A stretch of 64,000 nucleotides of DNA from an uncultured Aquimarina sp. (GCA_947500545.1 CANMSO010000007.1:186001-250000); one strand, 5' to 3'; positions 7,840-17,105 are shown, numbered from the stretch's first letter. A program made the numbers and translations. Notes: a model not told the origin generated them from the sequence alone.

Positions 7840-8718
7840 ATGGAAAATCCATTTTTAAGAGAATATATAGGTGATGTAACAGATATTCAGCTAGTTAATG
7901 AAGCTAAATCGGGTAATAAACGGTCATTGGAGGTCTTAATTTTAAAGCATCAACCATACATATATAATATTGCATGGAAGATGGTGCGAAATCCAACAGA
8001 TGCAGAAGATCTGACTCAGGAAGTAAACATCAAGATCATTACCAAGCTTTCTCAGTTTGAAGGTAAGAGTTCATTTAGAACCTGGTTATACCGAATCGTT
8101 GCAAACCATTTTTTGATGGCCAAACGTAAGACTTCGGGTACTGTTCTTAATAGTTTTGATACTATGGAGCAGGCCTTGAATAGTACGCCAGACGTGCCAC
8201 TTACAGAGTTAGAGCAGAAAGAAAACAAGCAAGTAATCCGTGAAATGAATTATATGTGTATGAGTGGAATGTTATTGTGTTTGACCAAGGAACAGCGATT
8301 GACATTTATTCTTGGAGAAATGTTTAACGCAGATCATACCATTGGTTCCGAAATTTTGGGGATTTCTAAGGATAATTTTAGAAAAAGACTTTCCCGCGCA
8401 AGAGCAGATATATTTAACTTCATGAACAATAAGTGTGGTTTGGTCAATAAGAGTAATCCATGCCGTTGTCACAAAAAAGTAACCTATGCTATCAAAGGTA
8501 AGGCTATCGATAGTAAAAATCTCCTTTTTAACCGTTCAGAATATTCTAAATTCAGAATTATTGTAAAGCCCAAAGCAGACAGTATGTTGGATTATGTTGA
8601 TGATAAGTATGCTCAATTATATCAGGAACTTCCTTATAAAGTAGATTTTGATAAAAAAACTTTCCTTGAGGACATAGTTAATGATGAGCATATCAAAAAT
8701 ATAATGAATCTTAATTGA
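7840..8718 (+). CDS. ECF-type RNA polymerase sigma factor with Cys-containing C-terminal extension
   Basis: 292 residues. Region 2 is seen in DAEDLTQEVNIKIITKL and FEGKSSFRTWLYRIVANHFL, and region 4 in TIGSEILGISKDNFRKRLSRARADI. The remaining ~100 residues form an extension that opens with KCGLVNKSNPCRCHKK, a possible metal- or redox-binding motif, and ends in a helical segment. No anti-sigma gene is adjacent, so the extension may do the regulating. Upstream is a promoter matching those of two SRPBCC transcription units, and downstream is a strong terminator. Predicted role: autoregulated activator of the nearby SRPBCC genes. Confidence 0.9.
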   Translation: MENPFLREYIGDVTDIQLVNEAKSGNKRSLEVLILKHQPYIYNIAWKMVRNPTDAEDLTQEVNIKIITKLSQFEGKSSFRTWLYRIVANHFLMAKRKTSGTVLNSFDTMEQALNSTPDVPLTELEQKENKQVIREMNYMCMSGMLLCLTKEQRLTFILGEMFNADHTIGSEILGISKDNFRKRLSRARADIFNFMNNKCGLVNKSNPCRCHKKVTYAIKGKAIDSKNLLFNRSEYSKFRIIVKPKADSMLDYVDDKYAQLYQELPYKVDFDKKTFLEDIVNDEHIKNIMNLN

Positions 8719-8732
8719 AAAAAATATCCTTT

Positions 8733-8769
8733 AAAAAAAAGCCCGAACAGTTAGTTCGGGCTTTTTTTT
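8733..8769 (+). terminator. Rho-independent terminator after sigma gene
   Basis: GCCCGAAC (8741-8748) pairs with GTTCGGGC (8754-8761) around a 5-nt loop, with an A-run before and a run of eight T after. It separates the sigma gene from the SRPBCC operon. Confidence 0.9.
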
Positions 8770-8775
8770 GCAAAG

Positions 8776-8805
8776 TCGTCACAGTTCTTTCTTTCCCACA
8801 TCTAA
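8776..8805 (+). promoter_or_regulatory. Predicted ECF promoter P3 (SRPBCC-DinB-SRPBCC operon)
   Basis: TCGTCACA (8776-8783), a 16-bp spacer and ATCTAA (8800-8805), placed between the terminator of the sigma gene and the start at 8830. It agrees with P1 and P2 in both boxes and in spacing. Confidence 0.65.
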
Positions 8806-8829
8806 GATGTAAATGCAAAATATAGTATT

Positions 8830-9333
8830 ATGAAAATTCAACAAACTATTAGTGTAGAAGCACCTGCCCAGAAGATATGGGAAGTGCTTTGGGATCAATA
8901 TGACCGTGCCTGTGATTGGGCAAGTACAGTAAACCATTCCGAAAAAAGGAAGGTGCCTGATTCAAAATATACTGGACGTAGCTGCCATTCTACCTGGGGC
9001 GAAATAAGCGAAATAGTAGATGAAGTAGATGAGAAAAATATGACCTATACCTATCATGCAGATGGACTCCCAGCAATGATGAGGAAAGCCAAAAATACCT
9101 GGAAAGTATACCCCAAGAGTGTGAATACCTCAGAAGTTTCTATTGATTTAGAGATAGTGTTAGCTCCTGTTCCAAAAGCATTGATGAGTTGGATGATAGT
9201 GCCAAGGATGAAAAAAGATATAATTCAAACATTAGTTGATTTAAGATATTTTGTAGAAACCGGTCAGCAAACTTCAGCAAAAATTAAGTCGGATATAAAA
9301 TACTTTAAAAAGAATCCTGTAAAAGCCTTCTAA
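8830..9333 (+). CDS. Cytoplasmic SRPBCC (polyketide cyclase-like) protein
   Basis: 167 residues without a signal peptide. It has the SRPBCC opening IQQTISVEAPAQKIWEVLWD, a central GRSCHSTWGEISEIVDEVDE and a C-terminal helix (DIIQTLVDLRYFVETG) typical of the helix-grip fold. It is the first gene of a three-gene run (8830, 9351, 10016) behind predicted ECF promoter P3. It is related in layout to the secreted paralogues at 4916 and 10016, which suggests a shared hydrophobic ligand handled on both sides of the inner membrane. The ligand is unknown. Confidence 0.8.
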   Translation: MKIQQTISVEAPAQKIWEVLWDQYDRACDWASTVNHSEKRKVPDSKYTGRSCHSTWGEISEIVDEVDEKNMTYTYHADGLPAMMRKAKNTWKVYPKSVNTSEVSIDLEIVLAPVPKALMSWMIVPRMKKDIIQTLVDLRYFVETGQQTSAKIKSDIKYFKKNPVKAF

Positions 9334-9350
9334 ACATAAATACATAGAAA

Positions 9351-9953
9351 ATGAAATCAATTAATATAAAACCCTTGCTATTATTAATGATATCCTTATC
9401 AATGTTATCATGCAATATGCAAACAAAAGAACCGAACACTGTCGAAAAAGAAGTAATCAAAGAAATCTATAAACCAATGGATATACAAATTTTAAAATCT
9501 CAATACGATCTGCACGCAGGTCTGTTTTCAAAAAACCTGAATGGTATAACCGATACTGAAGCAAATAAACGAATCAATAATGCAAATAGTTTGGCATGGA
9601 TTGCAGGACATACGCTTGATATTCAATATAACCTTTCTATGTTATTGAGGGTGGAGACGCAAAATCCATACGCAGAACAATTTGCATTTGGAAAAAAGTT
9701 TGATCCTAATACTCAATATCCTTCATTATCAAAAATGAAATCAGACTGGGATATCTTATCTCCCAAAATTTCTGAAGCTCTTGGTAAATTGACTCGGGAA
9801 CAGTTGGATGCAAAGGCACCATTTCCGATTCCTTTTCCCGAACAAACTATGAGAGGTTTATATGCTTTTCAAATGCATCATCTGGGATATGAATTCGGGC
9901 AAATTGGATTATACCGTAAGTTCCTAGGGAAATCATCATTTAGTTATCAATAA
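9351..9953 (+). CDS. DinB-superfamily lipoprotein
   Basis: 200 residues. A lipobox (LSMLSCN, Cys21) is followed by a four-helix-bundle sequence with DinB-like His positions: YDLHAGLF, WIAGHTLDIQ and FQMHHLGYEFGQIGLYRK. The three His sites could form the usual DinB metal centre. DinB proteins include thiol-dependent S-transferases, but a lipidated, exported version is uncommon and its reaction cannot be read from the sequence. It starts 17 bp after the SRPBCC gene and should be cotranscribed with it under P3. Confidence 0.7.
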   Translation: MKSINIKPLLLLMISLSMLSCNMQTKEPNTVEKEVIKEIYKPMDIQILKSQYDLHAGLFSKNLNGITDTEANKRINNANSLAWIAGHTLDIQYNLSMLLRVETQNPYAEQFAFGKKFDPNTQYPSLSKMKSDWDILSPKISEALGKLTREQLDAKAPFPIPFPEQTMRGLYAFQMHHLGYEFGQIGLYRKFLGKSSFSYQ

Positions 9954-9963
9954 AACTTAACAT

Positions 9964-9984
9964 ACACTGAGCTTGTCGAAGTGT
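9964..9984 (+). repeat. REP-like element
   Basis: ACACTGAGCTTGTCGAAGTG followed by T, an imperfect palindrome with ACACT/AGTGT arms. It matches the CACTGAGCTTGTCGAAGTG motif scattered in many Flavobacteriia. It lies in the 62-bp spacer between the DinB-like and SRPBCC genes. Confidence 0.5.
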
Positions 9985-10015
9985 AAAACACCTCTATAAC
10001 ATAAATATAAAAACT

Positions 10016-10636
10016 ATGAAAACAACAATGAAAACATTGGTTGCGAGTATTGTATTGGCAATATTTAGCATTTCAGGATTCTCCCAGAGCATGTCAAAAA
10101 AGTATAAAACCCTTAAAGTGGAAACCAAAATCAATGCTTCGGCAGAACGTGTTTGGGAAGCTATGGTTTTGGATTACGGAGAAATAGCTAATTTCTCGCC
10201 ATACATCTATGCATCAAATTATATAAGTGGATCAATAAAAGGAGAAAAAGGAGCAAAGCGCAAATGCAGCTTTAATGAAAAAGGAACACGTTGGACCCAT
10301 GAACGTATTGTAGAAATTGATAATTCAGCAATGGTAATGCGTAATATTGTAATCGATGGAGAAAAATTCCCGTTAGATATGGATAATTCTCAGGCGTTTT
10401 ATCGGGTAAAGGACAATGGAGATGGAACTGCTACGGCGTCTTACGAGTTTCAGTTCAGGACTAAACCTGCTTTTATGGGAACTATTGCAAAGGGAAGTTT
10501 TCGTAAAACTTTAGCAGGTACTTTGGTAGGTTTAAAACACTACGTTGAGACGGGAGAAAAAGTAAATGCTGAAAATGGTAAGTATAAAGAAATTAAAAAG
10601 AAATATCCAAAAGCAACTTTAGTCAAAACCAGATGA
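10016..10636 (+). CDS. Secreted SRPBCC protein
   Basis: 206 residues. A signal peptide (to about residue 24, IFSISGFSQ) precedes an SRPBCC domain with KVETKINASAERVWEAMV, KGAKRKCSFNEKGTRWTHER and a final helix GTLVGLKHYVETGEKV. It resembles the secreted protein at 4916 and the cytoplasmic protein at 8830. It is the last gene of the putative ECF-driven operon, and a terminator follows at 10668. Function beyond ligand binding is unknown. Confidence 0.8.
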   Translation: MKTTMKTLVASIVLAIFSISGFSQSMSKKYKTLKVETKINASAERVWEAMVLDYGEIANFSPYIYASNYISGSIKGEKGAKRKCSFNEKGTRWTHERIVEIDNSAMVMRNIVIDGEKFPLDMDNSQAFYRVKDNGDGTATASYEFQFRTKPAFMGTIAKGSFRKTLAGTLVGLKHYVETGEKVNAENGKYKEIKKKYPKATLVKTR

Positions 10637-10667
10637 AAGCATAAATCAAAGAATTTATATAAAAATG

Positions 10668-10695
10668 ACTCGCATGTATTTGCGAGTTTTTTTTT
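10668..10695 (+). terminator. Rho-independent terminator
   Basis: ACTCGCA / TGCGAGT stem with a 6-nt loop, followed by nine T. It closes the 8830-10636 operon. Confidence 0.85.
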
Positions 10696-10807
10696 GCTAT
10701 TTCATATTTAACTTGAATTCAATGATAGTGAATATTAATGTTTTGACTCTGGTCATGCAGAACTACTTTTTTGGATCTTTTTAGGTTTTATAGAAATCAT
10801 AATTTAC

Positions 10808-10820
10808 TTAAACGTTTGCG
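10808..10820 (+). promoter_or_regulatory. Candidate LacI-family operator upstream of susC
   Basis: TTAAACGTTTGCG with the palindromic core AAACGTTT, 216 bp before the susC start. The same core occurs at 46726 and a related one at 37396. A LacI regulator gene lies at 35069. The assignment rests on similarity to the general LacI-family operator shape only. Confidence 0.35.
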
Positions 10821-10837
10821 AAAAAAGAAACATTTAA

Positions 10838-10869
10838 TTTGATTATCAGTTAAGTTGCTGATAGTCAAA
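10838..10869 (+). promoter_or_regulatory. 12-bp inverted repeat in the susC leader region
   Basis: TTTGATTATCAG, 8-nt loop, CTGATAGTCAAA: a 12-bp stem with one G-T wobble in the 399-bp gap before susC. It could be an operator for a dimeric regulator or an RNA hairpin. The rest of the gap holds the upstream terminator, the AAACGTTT site and AT-rich sequence without an ORF. Confidence 0.45.
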
Positions 10870-11035
10870 TTATTAAATTGTTTTGTTGAAGAAAAAATAT
10901 TTTTTTAACAGTATTTTCATAAGACTATCGTTGTATGCAAAAACCTTACTTTTTTTGAATGAGGTTTTATAAAAATTAATTTAGATCCATCAAAATTCAC
11001 AAAGAACAATCAATTAATAATTTAAAACAGTCAGT

Positions 11036-14000
11036 ATGAAAAATAACTTACTAAGGATTCTTTTTATAGGGATCTTTTTGATGGTAAGTAACACTTATTC
11101 ACAGAGTGTTTCGGGAATAGTTACTGGAGAAAATGGGATTCCGGTCCCAGGGGCAAATGTAATTGTTAAAGGAACCAATAACGGAGCATCTACAGATTTT
11201 GATGGTAATTATACCATCGATAATGTACAACAAGATGCCGTCTTGATTTTTAGTTATGTTGGTTTTTTAACTCAAGAGATTCCCGTTGCCGGACAAGCTG
11301 TGTTAAATGTTTCTTTAATTTCAGATGCTCAGGCATTAGATGAGGTTATTATCTTAGGGTATGGTCAGGTTCAAAATAAAAGAACTTTGACCACTGCGGT
11401 GTCAACCATATCTCCAGACCAAATAGAAGAATTGCCAATTCAAAGGGCAGAAGCAGCTTTACAAGGAACCGCTCCCGGTGTAGTCGTTTCCCAAACTTCT
11501 GGTTCTCCAGGTTCTGCATTGACGGTTAGGATAAGAGGAGTTGGTTCTCCAAATGTTTCACAACCTTTGTACATCGTTGATGGATTGCAAGTGCCTAATC
11601 TAGAGTACCTCAATCCAAATGATATAGGGAAATTATCCATTCTTAAAGATGCAGCTTCTGCTGCTATATATGGATCTAGAGGTGGAAATGGAGTAGTTCT
11701 AATAGAAACGAAGAAAGGAAGAAGAAATAGGTCAAAACCAGATATTTCTGTAAGAGGGTTTTATGGTTTCCAAAGCTTGGGTAACAAACCTGATCTTATG
11801 GGTAAAGATGAATATATTGATTATTATAATGCTGGTGTTGCGTCTGCCGGCGGAAACCTAGCACAAGGGTTTAGAGGAGCGTTTACAGATGCAGAGCGTG
11901 CATTACTGCCTGATACCGATTGGTACGAAGTGCTTTTTGATGAGGCACCAATACAAGATATCCATGTTTCTTTATCAGATGGTTCAGAGAAAATAGCATA
12001 TTCTGTTTCGGGTGGTTCTTTTGATCAAGAGGGAATAGTAGGAGGAGAAGGTAAATCAGAATTTAATAGAAGAAATATACGTGGTAGCTTGAGCGGAGAT
12101 ATCACTAAAAACCTAACCGTTGACCTTACAGCAGATTATCAAAAGGTACAACGTTATTTTTTAAGCGAAAATAATGGAGGGCCAGGAAATGCATTAATGA
12201 ATTTTATTACTGCACTTCCTCCAATTTATCCTGTTTTTGCAGAAAGCGGAGAAATCTTTAATCCGGGAAGGCAAAATCCTAACCCTTCATACAGAGGAGT
12301 ACCACTTAATGTACTTGGGGCGGTTACTAACCCAATATGGAGTATTGCAATTCAAAACAATGAAGCAGCACAAGAAATATCGGTACTGGGTGGATCCTTA
12401 AATTGGGAGCCAGTAAAAGGTTTAAATATTAGAGGTACATACTCATCTTTTGGTTTATCTGCATTAAACAGAAGTTTTACGCCTACAATATCCATACCTA
12501 CACAAATATTCAATAGTGGACCATTTGGAAATTACTCAGAGTTTACTACAAAATTTGAGAATAGACAATGGGGTGCAATTGTAGAGTATACTTTTGAAAG
12601 TTTAGCAGAAAAAAATCATTATCTTAAAGTTCTAGGTGGACATGAAATTGTGGACAATAGATTAACTAATGGAAATTTAGTATCAGACCCAGGAGAATTT
12701 TTCACCAACGATTTTGACTCAGTTAATTTTGGGCTATCCTTGGATCCTTCAGATGCACTATTGACGCCTTTACGAGTACAAGAAGTTTCTTTGGTGTCTT
12801 ATTTTGGGAAGATAGATTATAATTATGGAGAAAAGTATTTGTTAAGTGCCACATTAAGAAATGACCAATCATCAAACTTTGGAGAAAATTATCGTTCTGG
12901 TTGGTTCCCTTCTGCATCAGCAGGATGGGTTGTTTCAGAAGAAAATTTTCTACGTAATTCTGAGTTGATTGATCTATTAAAATTTAGAGCAAGTTGGGGG
13001 ATTAGTGGTAACGATGCCTCTCCTAGAGCGTTGGCCTTTGCCGCTTCTGCAAATGCTGCTGCGGGATATGGTGGAGCGCCAGGTATTGTACTTACAGGTT
13101 TGGCTAATCCTGATCTTAAATGGGAAGAATTAGATCAAATCAATTTTGGTCTCGATTTAAATGCATTTAATAATGCCTTGGGGTTAACAGTAGAATATTA
13201 CACTAAAGATTCTAGTGATGTATTGCTTTTAGGAGATACACCGCTTACTTCAGGACTTGATCCATCTGTAGTAAATATTGCAAATGTAAAGAATGAAGGT
13301 TTCGAGGTATTGTTATCATATAGAGATGTGTATAAAAACGGGTTTTCATGGAATGCTTCTGTAAATGTTGGATTCAATGAGAATGAAGTAACCGGTTTGG
13401 GTAACAAAGGGCAAGCTATCGGAGGAGGATTTACTGCTCCGTTGTTTGCAGATAACATCACATTAACCGCCGTAGGCGAACCCATTTCTAGTTTTTATGG
13501 TTTTCAGGTAGAAGGAATTGATGCTGCAGGAAATTTATTATTTGCTGACTTGGATGACAGTGGTAATGACAAAACAAGACCTAATGCCGAGGATAAAACA
13601 TTTATAGGAGATCCGTTTCCCGATTATACTTACGGAATAAATTTAGGTGCTAATTATAAAGGATTCGATTTTTCTACATTTTTATTTGGATCACAAGGCA
13701 ATGATATTTTTGATGCTACAATCCGTTATGATGCAATCGGATCAAATAGACCTGTTTCATATTCAGAACCTGGAGCCCCAAGAAGTTTGGCGGCAACCAG
13801 TATAACTAATGGAGAAAACCTAGTTTCAGATTTCCACGTAAAAGATGGGTCTTTTCTAAAAGTAAAAAATATTTCCATTGGATATAGTCTTCCTGATAGT
13901 GCAATAAGTGCAATCGGAGCAGAAAAAGTGCGCATTTATGTTTCAGGACAAAATGTATTTACGTTTACCGATTACGACGGAGTAGATCCAGAAATCGGAG

Positions 14001-14095
14001 AAAATACTATCAATAGCTCTTTAGATATTGGTATTGATAGAGGGTTTTATCCTCAACCAAGACAATTTTTATTAGGTTTTGAATTTAACTTTTAA
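11036..14095 (+). CDS. SusC-like TonB-dependent outer-membrane receptor
   Basis: 1019 residues, normal for SusC. Signal peptide 1-23; a carboxypeptidase-regulatory-like domain at about 24-100 (GIVTGENGIPVPGANVIVKG); then the plug domain opening with LDEVIILGYGQVQNKRTLT and containing VRIRGVGSP, LYIVDG and IYGSRGGNGVVLIETKKG. The barrel extends to the terminal LLGFEFNF, ending in Phe as expected for BAM recognition. It imports oligosaccharides together with the SusD partner that overlaps or abuts it. First gene of the PUL; the xylose genes downstream suggest xylo-oligosaccharides as cargo. Confidence 0.96.
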   Translation: MKNNLLRILFIGIFLMVSNTYSQSVSGIVTGENGIPVPGANVIVKGTNNGASTDFDGNYTIDNVQQDAVLIFSYVGFLTQEIPVAGQAVLNVSLISDAQALDEVIILGYGQVQNKRTLTTAVSTISPDQIEELPIQRAEAALQGTAPGVVVSQTSGSPGSALTVRIRGVGSPNVSQPLYIVDGLQVPNLEYLNPNDIGKLSILKDAASAAIYGSRGGNGVVLIETKKGRRNRSKPDISVRGFYGFQSLGNKPDLMGKDEYIDYYNAGVASAGGNLAQGFRGAFTDAERALLPDTDWYEVLFDEAPIQDIHVSLSDGSEKIAYSVSGGSFDQEGIVGGEGKSEFNRRNIRGSLSGDITKNLTVDLTADYQKVQRYFLSENNGGPGNALMNFITALPPIYPVFAESGEIFNPGRQNPNPSYRGVPLNVLGAVTNPIWSIAIQNNEAAQEISVLGGSLNWEPVKGLNIRGTYSSFGLSALNRSFTPTISIPTQIFNSGPFGNYSEFTTKFENRQWGAIVEYTFESLAEKNHYLKVLGGHEIVDNRLTNGNLVSDPGEFFTNDFDSVNFGLSLDPSDALLTPLRVQEVSLVSYFGKIDYNYGEKYLLSATLRNDQSSNFGENYRSGWFPSASAGWVVSEENFLRNSELIDLLKFRASWGISGNDASPRALAFAASANAAAGYGGAPGIVLTGLANPDLKWEELDQINFGLDLNAFNNALGLTVEYYTKDSSDVLLLGDTPLTSGLDPSVVNIANVKNEGFEVLLSYRDVYKNGFSWNASVNVGFNENEVTGLGNKGQAIGGGFTAPLFADNITLTAVGEPISSFYGFQVEGIDAAGNLLFADLDDSGNDKTRPNAEDKTFIGDPFPDYTYGINLGANYKGFDFSTFLFGSQGNDIFDATIRYDAIGSNRPVSYSEPGAPRSLAATSITNGENLVSDFHVKDGSFLKVKNISIGYSLPDSAISAIGAEKVRIYVSGQNVFTFTDYDGVDPEIGENTINSSLDIGIDRGFYPQPRQFLLGFEFNF

Positions 14096-14102
14096 AAAAG
14101 CG

Positions 14103-15650
14103 ATGAAAATGAAAGAGTTTTATCAATTAAAATGGATAAAAGCAGGGATTATTATAGTAATGATAATGACAACAATAATGTCCTGCAATACAGATGATTT
14201 TTTAGAAAAAGAACCTGTTACAGAGATAACAGCAGAAAACGCATTTAATAGAGAAAAAGATGTTTTGGCATCCTTATCGGCAGTATACGATCCATTACAA
14301 TGGCAGTTTGTAAACGGTTCTCATACGTTTCCACAGATGTTTCAAAGTATTCGTTCAGATGACGAACATTCTCAACAAGCCGCATTTTGGGCAATTGGTG
14401 CTAATTTTGATCAATTCAATACGATTTTACCAAATAATGCAAGTGTTGCAGGGGTATGGAGTAAGTGGTATCAAGGAATCGCGAGAGCTAATTTTACTAT
14501 TAAACTGGCTAATGAATTTCAAGGGTTTGAAACCGAAGGAATAAAAGATAGAATTATAGGTGAGGCAAAATTTTTAAGAGGACTATACTATTTTGAGTTA
14601 GTTAGACTTTTTGGAGGAGTGCCTATTTTTACCGAGCCTATTATAACTACAGAAGACGAGTTGTTTAAACCAAGATCTACAGTAGCTCAAGTTTATGAGC
14701 AAATAGAAGACGATCTTAGAGAAGCTGTTCAATTGCTTCCTAGAAAAGGTGAAACAGACATTTGGAGAGCGACTTCTGGCGCAGCCTTAGGTATATTGGC
14801 AAAAGCACACTTATATCAGAAAGAATATCCTGAGGTAGTTCAATATACCGAAGAAATAATGACTCATGGATATGCTCTTGAAGAGAATTTTGGAGATAAT
14901 TTTAAACTAAATAATGAATTTGGAAAAGAATCTCTTTTTGAAATCAATTATGTAGATGGTTTAGTTGGTGGTGGTTTTGAAACTCCAACACCAATCCAGG
15001 AAGGTTCTGGTTCATGGAAATTTATGTTCATGTTTATCGATAGTTATGAGTCTTTTGGTAATATGCTTCCGCGTAGATCTCTGGTAGAGTTCTTTGATGA
15101 TAGTGATACCAGAAAAGAAGCTACTTTTATTTTACCGGGTTCTAGAACATTTTCCCCAGGATTAGAAGCAAGAGGATGGGATCCTGCTCCGGCTAGTTTT
15201 CCGTTTGCAATAGGGAATGATGCCATGAGCAGAAAGTATTTCTTAACATTTGAAGAAGTAGAGGGGTTATTGTCTCCATTTCAATCTCCTTTGAACGAAA
15301 AAGTGCTACGCTATGCAGATGTATTATTAATGCACGCAGAAGCCTCTCTTATGGGAGGTGGGGGTGATGGAGCTAATTCTTTCCAACAGGTAATTGATAG
15401 AGCTTATGGGCCAGGTAATCCTGCAGCTCCTGCTTATGATCTTCAAGGCGTAAAAGATGAGCGAAGAAGAGAATTAGCTACAGAAGGATGGAACAGATTT
15501 ACCGATTTGGTACGATGGGGAGACGCTAAACAAGCCATAGATGCTGTCGGAAAGACTTTTACGGTAGGTAGAGATGAATTATTGCCAATTCCTTCAGTTG
15601 AAATAGCAATATATCCTCCTGGGATGCTACAGCAAAACCAAGGTTATTAA
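14103..15650 (+). CDS. SusD/RagB-like glycan-binding lipoprotein
   Basis: 515 residues from the ATG at 14103. An in-frame start at 14079 lies inside susC and is less likely. Lipobox TTIMSCN. SusD hallmarks are FLEKEPVTEITAENAF after the Cys, AEAKFLRGLYYFELVRLFGGVP, and YADVLLMHAEASL near the C-terminus, followed by DERRRELATEGWNRFTDLVRWG. It forms the lid of the SusC channel at the cell surface. It is followed 22 bp later by a binding lipoprotein, then GH16, in the canonical susCD-SGBP-GH order. Confidence 0.95.
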   Translation: MKMKEFYQLKWIKAGIIIVMIMTTIMSCNTDDFLEKEPVTEITAENAFNREKDVLASLSAVYDPLQWQFVNGSHTFPQMFQSIRSDDEHSQQAAFWAIGANFDQFNTILPNNASVAGVWSKWYQGIARANFTIKLANEFQGFETEGIKDRIIGEAKFLRGLYYFELVRLFGGVPIFTEPIITTEDELFKPRSTVAQVYEQIEDDLREAVQLLPRKGETDIWRATSGAALGILAKAHLYQKEYPEVVQYTEEIMTHGYALEENFGDNFKLNNEFGKESLFEINYVDGLVGGGFETPTPIQEGSGSWKFMFMFIDSYESFGNMLPRRSLVEFFDDSDTRKEATFILPGSRTFSPGLEARGWDPAPASFPFAIGNDAMSRKYFLTFEEVEGLLSPFQSPLNEKVLRYADVLLMHAEASLMGGGGDGANSFQQVIDRAYGPGNPAAPAYDLQGVKDERRRELATEGWNRFTDLVRWGDAKQAIDAVGKTFTVGRDELLPIPSVEIAIYPPGMLQQNQGY

Positions 15651-15672
15651 TAGAAAATTTAAACGAATTAAA

Positions 15673-17091
15673 ATGAAAAATATATTTCAAATAAAGTCAC
15701 TTTTAAAGTATGGCGTTTTTATTCTTGGATTATTTTTAATCTCTTCTTGTGAAGATAATGATCCAGAATTTGATTTTGCTGTACTACCTTCATACCATGA
15801 TGGGATTCAAAATCTTGATGAAGACGGAATAGATTGCGGCGGTGGAAGCGGAGTAGTATGTCCTAGCTGTAATGATGGTATTCAGAACCAAGGAGAAGCA
15901 GGGGTAGATTGCGGAGGTCCTTGTGGGAATGAATGTCCAGAGGCGACACCAAGATTTGATGCTTTGGTTGGCTCGGGATTACCGTATTTCCACACATTCG
16001 AGCTAGAGGGATCCTCTTCAAATTTAGAACTTCCGGCAGATAATAGCGTTACATTAGATTTTGGTATAGCAGACCCAGCAGGTTCAGGAGAGATAGTTGG
16101 TAGATATACGCGCTCAGAAGGAAATGTTGCTGATGGTTTTTCAGATTTTAAGTTTGCGGCTTTTTCTTCAACAATAGATTTTTCGGCATATAATAAATTT
16201 ACTTTAGATGTTTTTATGCCTTCTACCAATGCGTATGATGCTAATCTTGTTCCATTAGTAGAAATAATTTTATTAGACTCTACAAATCCTGCTTTTTGGG
16301 AGACATGGACGGTTCTAAATATGGTAGTTGATCCTGCAGATTTCGATTCTTGGGTTACTATTGGTCTTAATGGGGGTGATGCACTTGCTGCGGCTACTAT
16401 TTATGATACCATTGCAATTAGAATAGGAGGATCGAATCATCAGATTCCCGCAACATTCTATGTTAGAGATTTTCTTCCAACAACAAGTTTAGTGCTACCT
16501 GGTACACCAAGAGCAGATGCTTTTGCATCTAGCGGATTACCAAGATATTTTACTTTTGAAGCAGGAGATGCTACTTCAGGAATGAATCTTGAACCTAGAA
16601 CAACTAATGCAGATGGTAGTCCTTATGGTCAAGGAGTTGATATTACATATGGAGCTGCAGATCCTGCAGGAAGTAATGCAGGAGTGGCTAGAGTTTATAG
16701 GCCAGATGATGGCCGATTTGGGGGTTTTGAAGATTTTAAATTTCAACCTCAGACAGAAACAATAGACTTTTCAGAATATTTTAAATTTAAGGTAGATGTG
16801 TTTATTCCATCTGGACAGGATTTCTCGGGAGCATTAACGCCAACTGTAGAATTGATTTTACATGATGATAATGCTAATTTCTTTGAAAGATGGACCATTA
16901 TTTCTCAAACAGTAACAGAATTTGATACATGGGTTACCTTAGAGTTTGACGGTACGGCTGCTGCGGCTGCAGGCTCGGGTACACTATTACCTGATAATTC
17001 AACATATACAGTATTTACATTACGCTTTGGTGGCAGTGGACATACGGTTGCTGGTGAATTTTATGTGAAAGATTTTGTACCTTTTATGTAA
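15673..17091 (+). CDS. Surface glycan-binding lipoprotein with two repeated domains
   Basis: 472 residues, lipobox ISSCEDN. After the lipid anchor come two Cys-rich spacers of the type NDGIQN...DCGG...C, then two homologous beta-sandwich repeats at about 98-275 and 280-472. Each opens with ...RFDALVGSGLPYFHTFE or RADAFASSGLPRYFTFE and ends with FYVRDFLP or FYVKDFVP. The position directly after SusD is that of SusE/F-type surface binding proteins, so it probably binds the target polysaccharide. Specificity is unknown. The Cys spacer motif recurs in the GH16 at 17140 and the GH26 giant at 39097. Confidence 0.8.
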   Translation: MKNIFQIKSLLKYGVFILGLFLISSCEDNDPEFDFAVLPSYHDGIQNLDEDGIDCGGGSGVVCPSCNDGIQNQGEAGVDCGGPCGNECPEATPRFDALVGSGLPYFHTFELEGSSSNLELPADNSVTLDFGIADPAGSGEIVGRYTRSEGNVADGFSDFKFAAFSSTIDFSAYNKFTLDVFMPSTNAYDANLVPLVEIILLDSTNPAFWETWTVLNMVVDPADFDSWVTIGLNGGDALAAATIYDTIAIRIGGSNHQIPATFYVRDFLPTTSLVLPGTPRADAFASSGLPRYFTFEAGDATSGMNLEPRTTNADGSPYGQGVDITYGAADPAGSNAGVARVYRPDDGRFGGFEDFKFQPQTETIDFSEYFKFKVDVFIPSGQDFSGALTPTVELILHDDNANFFERWTIISQTVTEFDTWVTLEFDGTAAAAAGSGTLLPDNSTYTVFTLRFGGSGHTVAGEFYVKDFVPFM

Positions 17092-17105
17092 GAAAAATAA
17101 TGATT

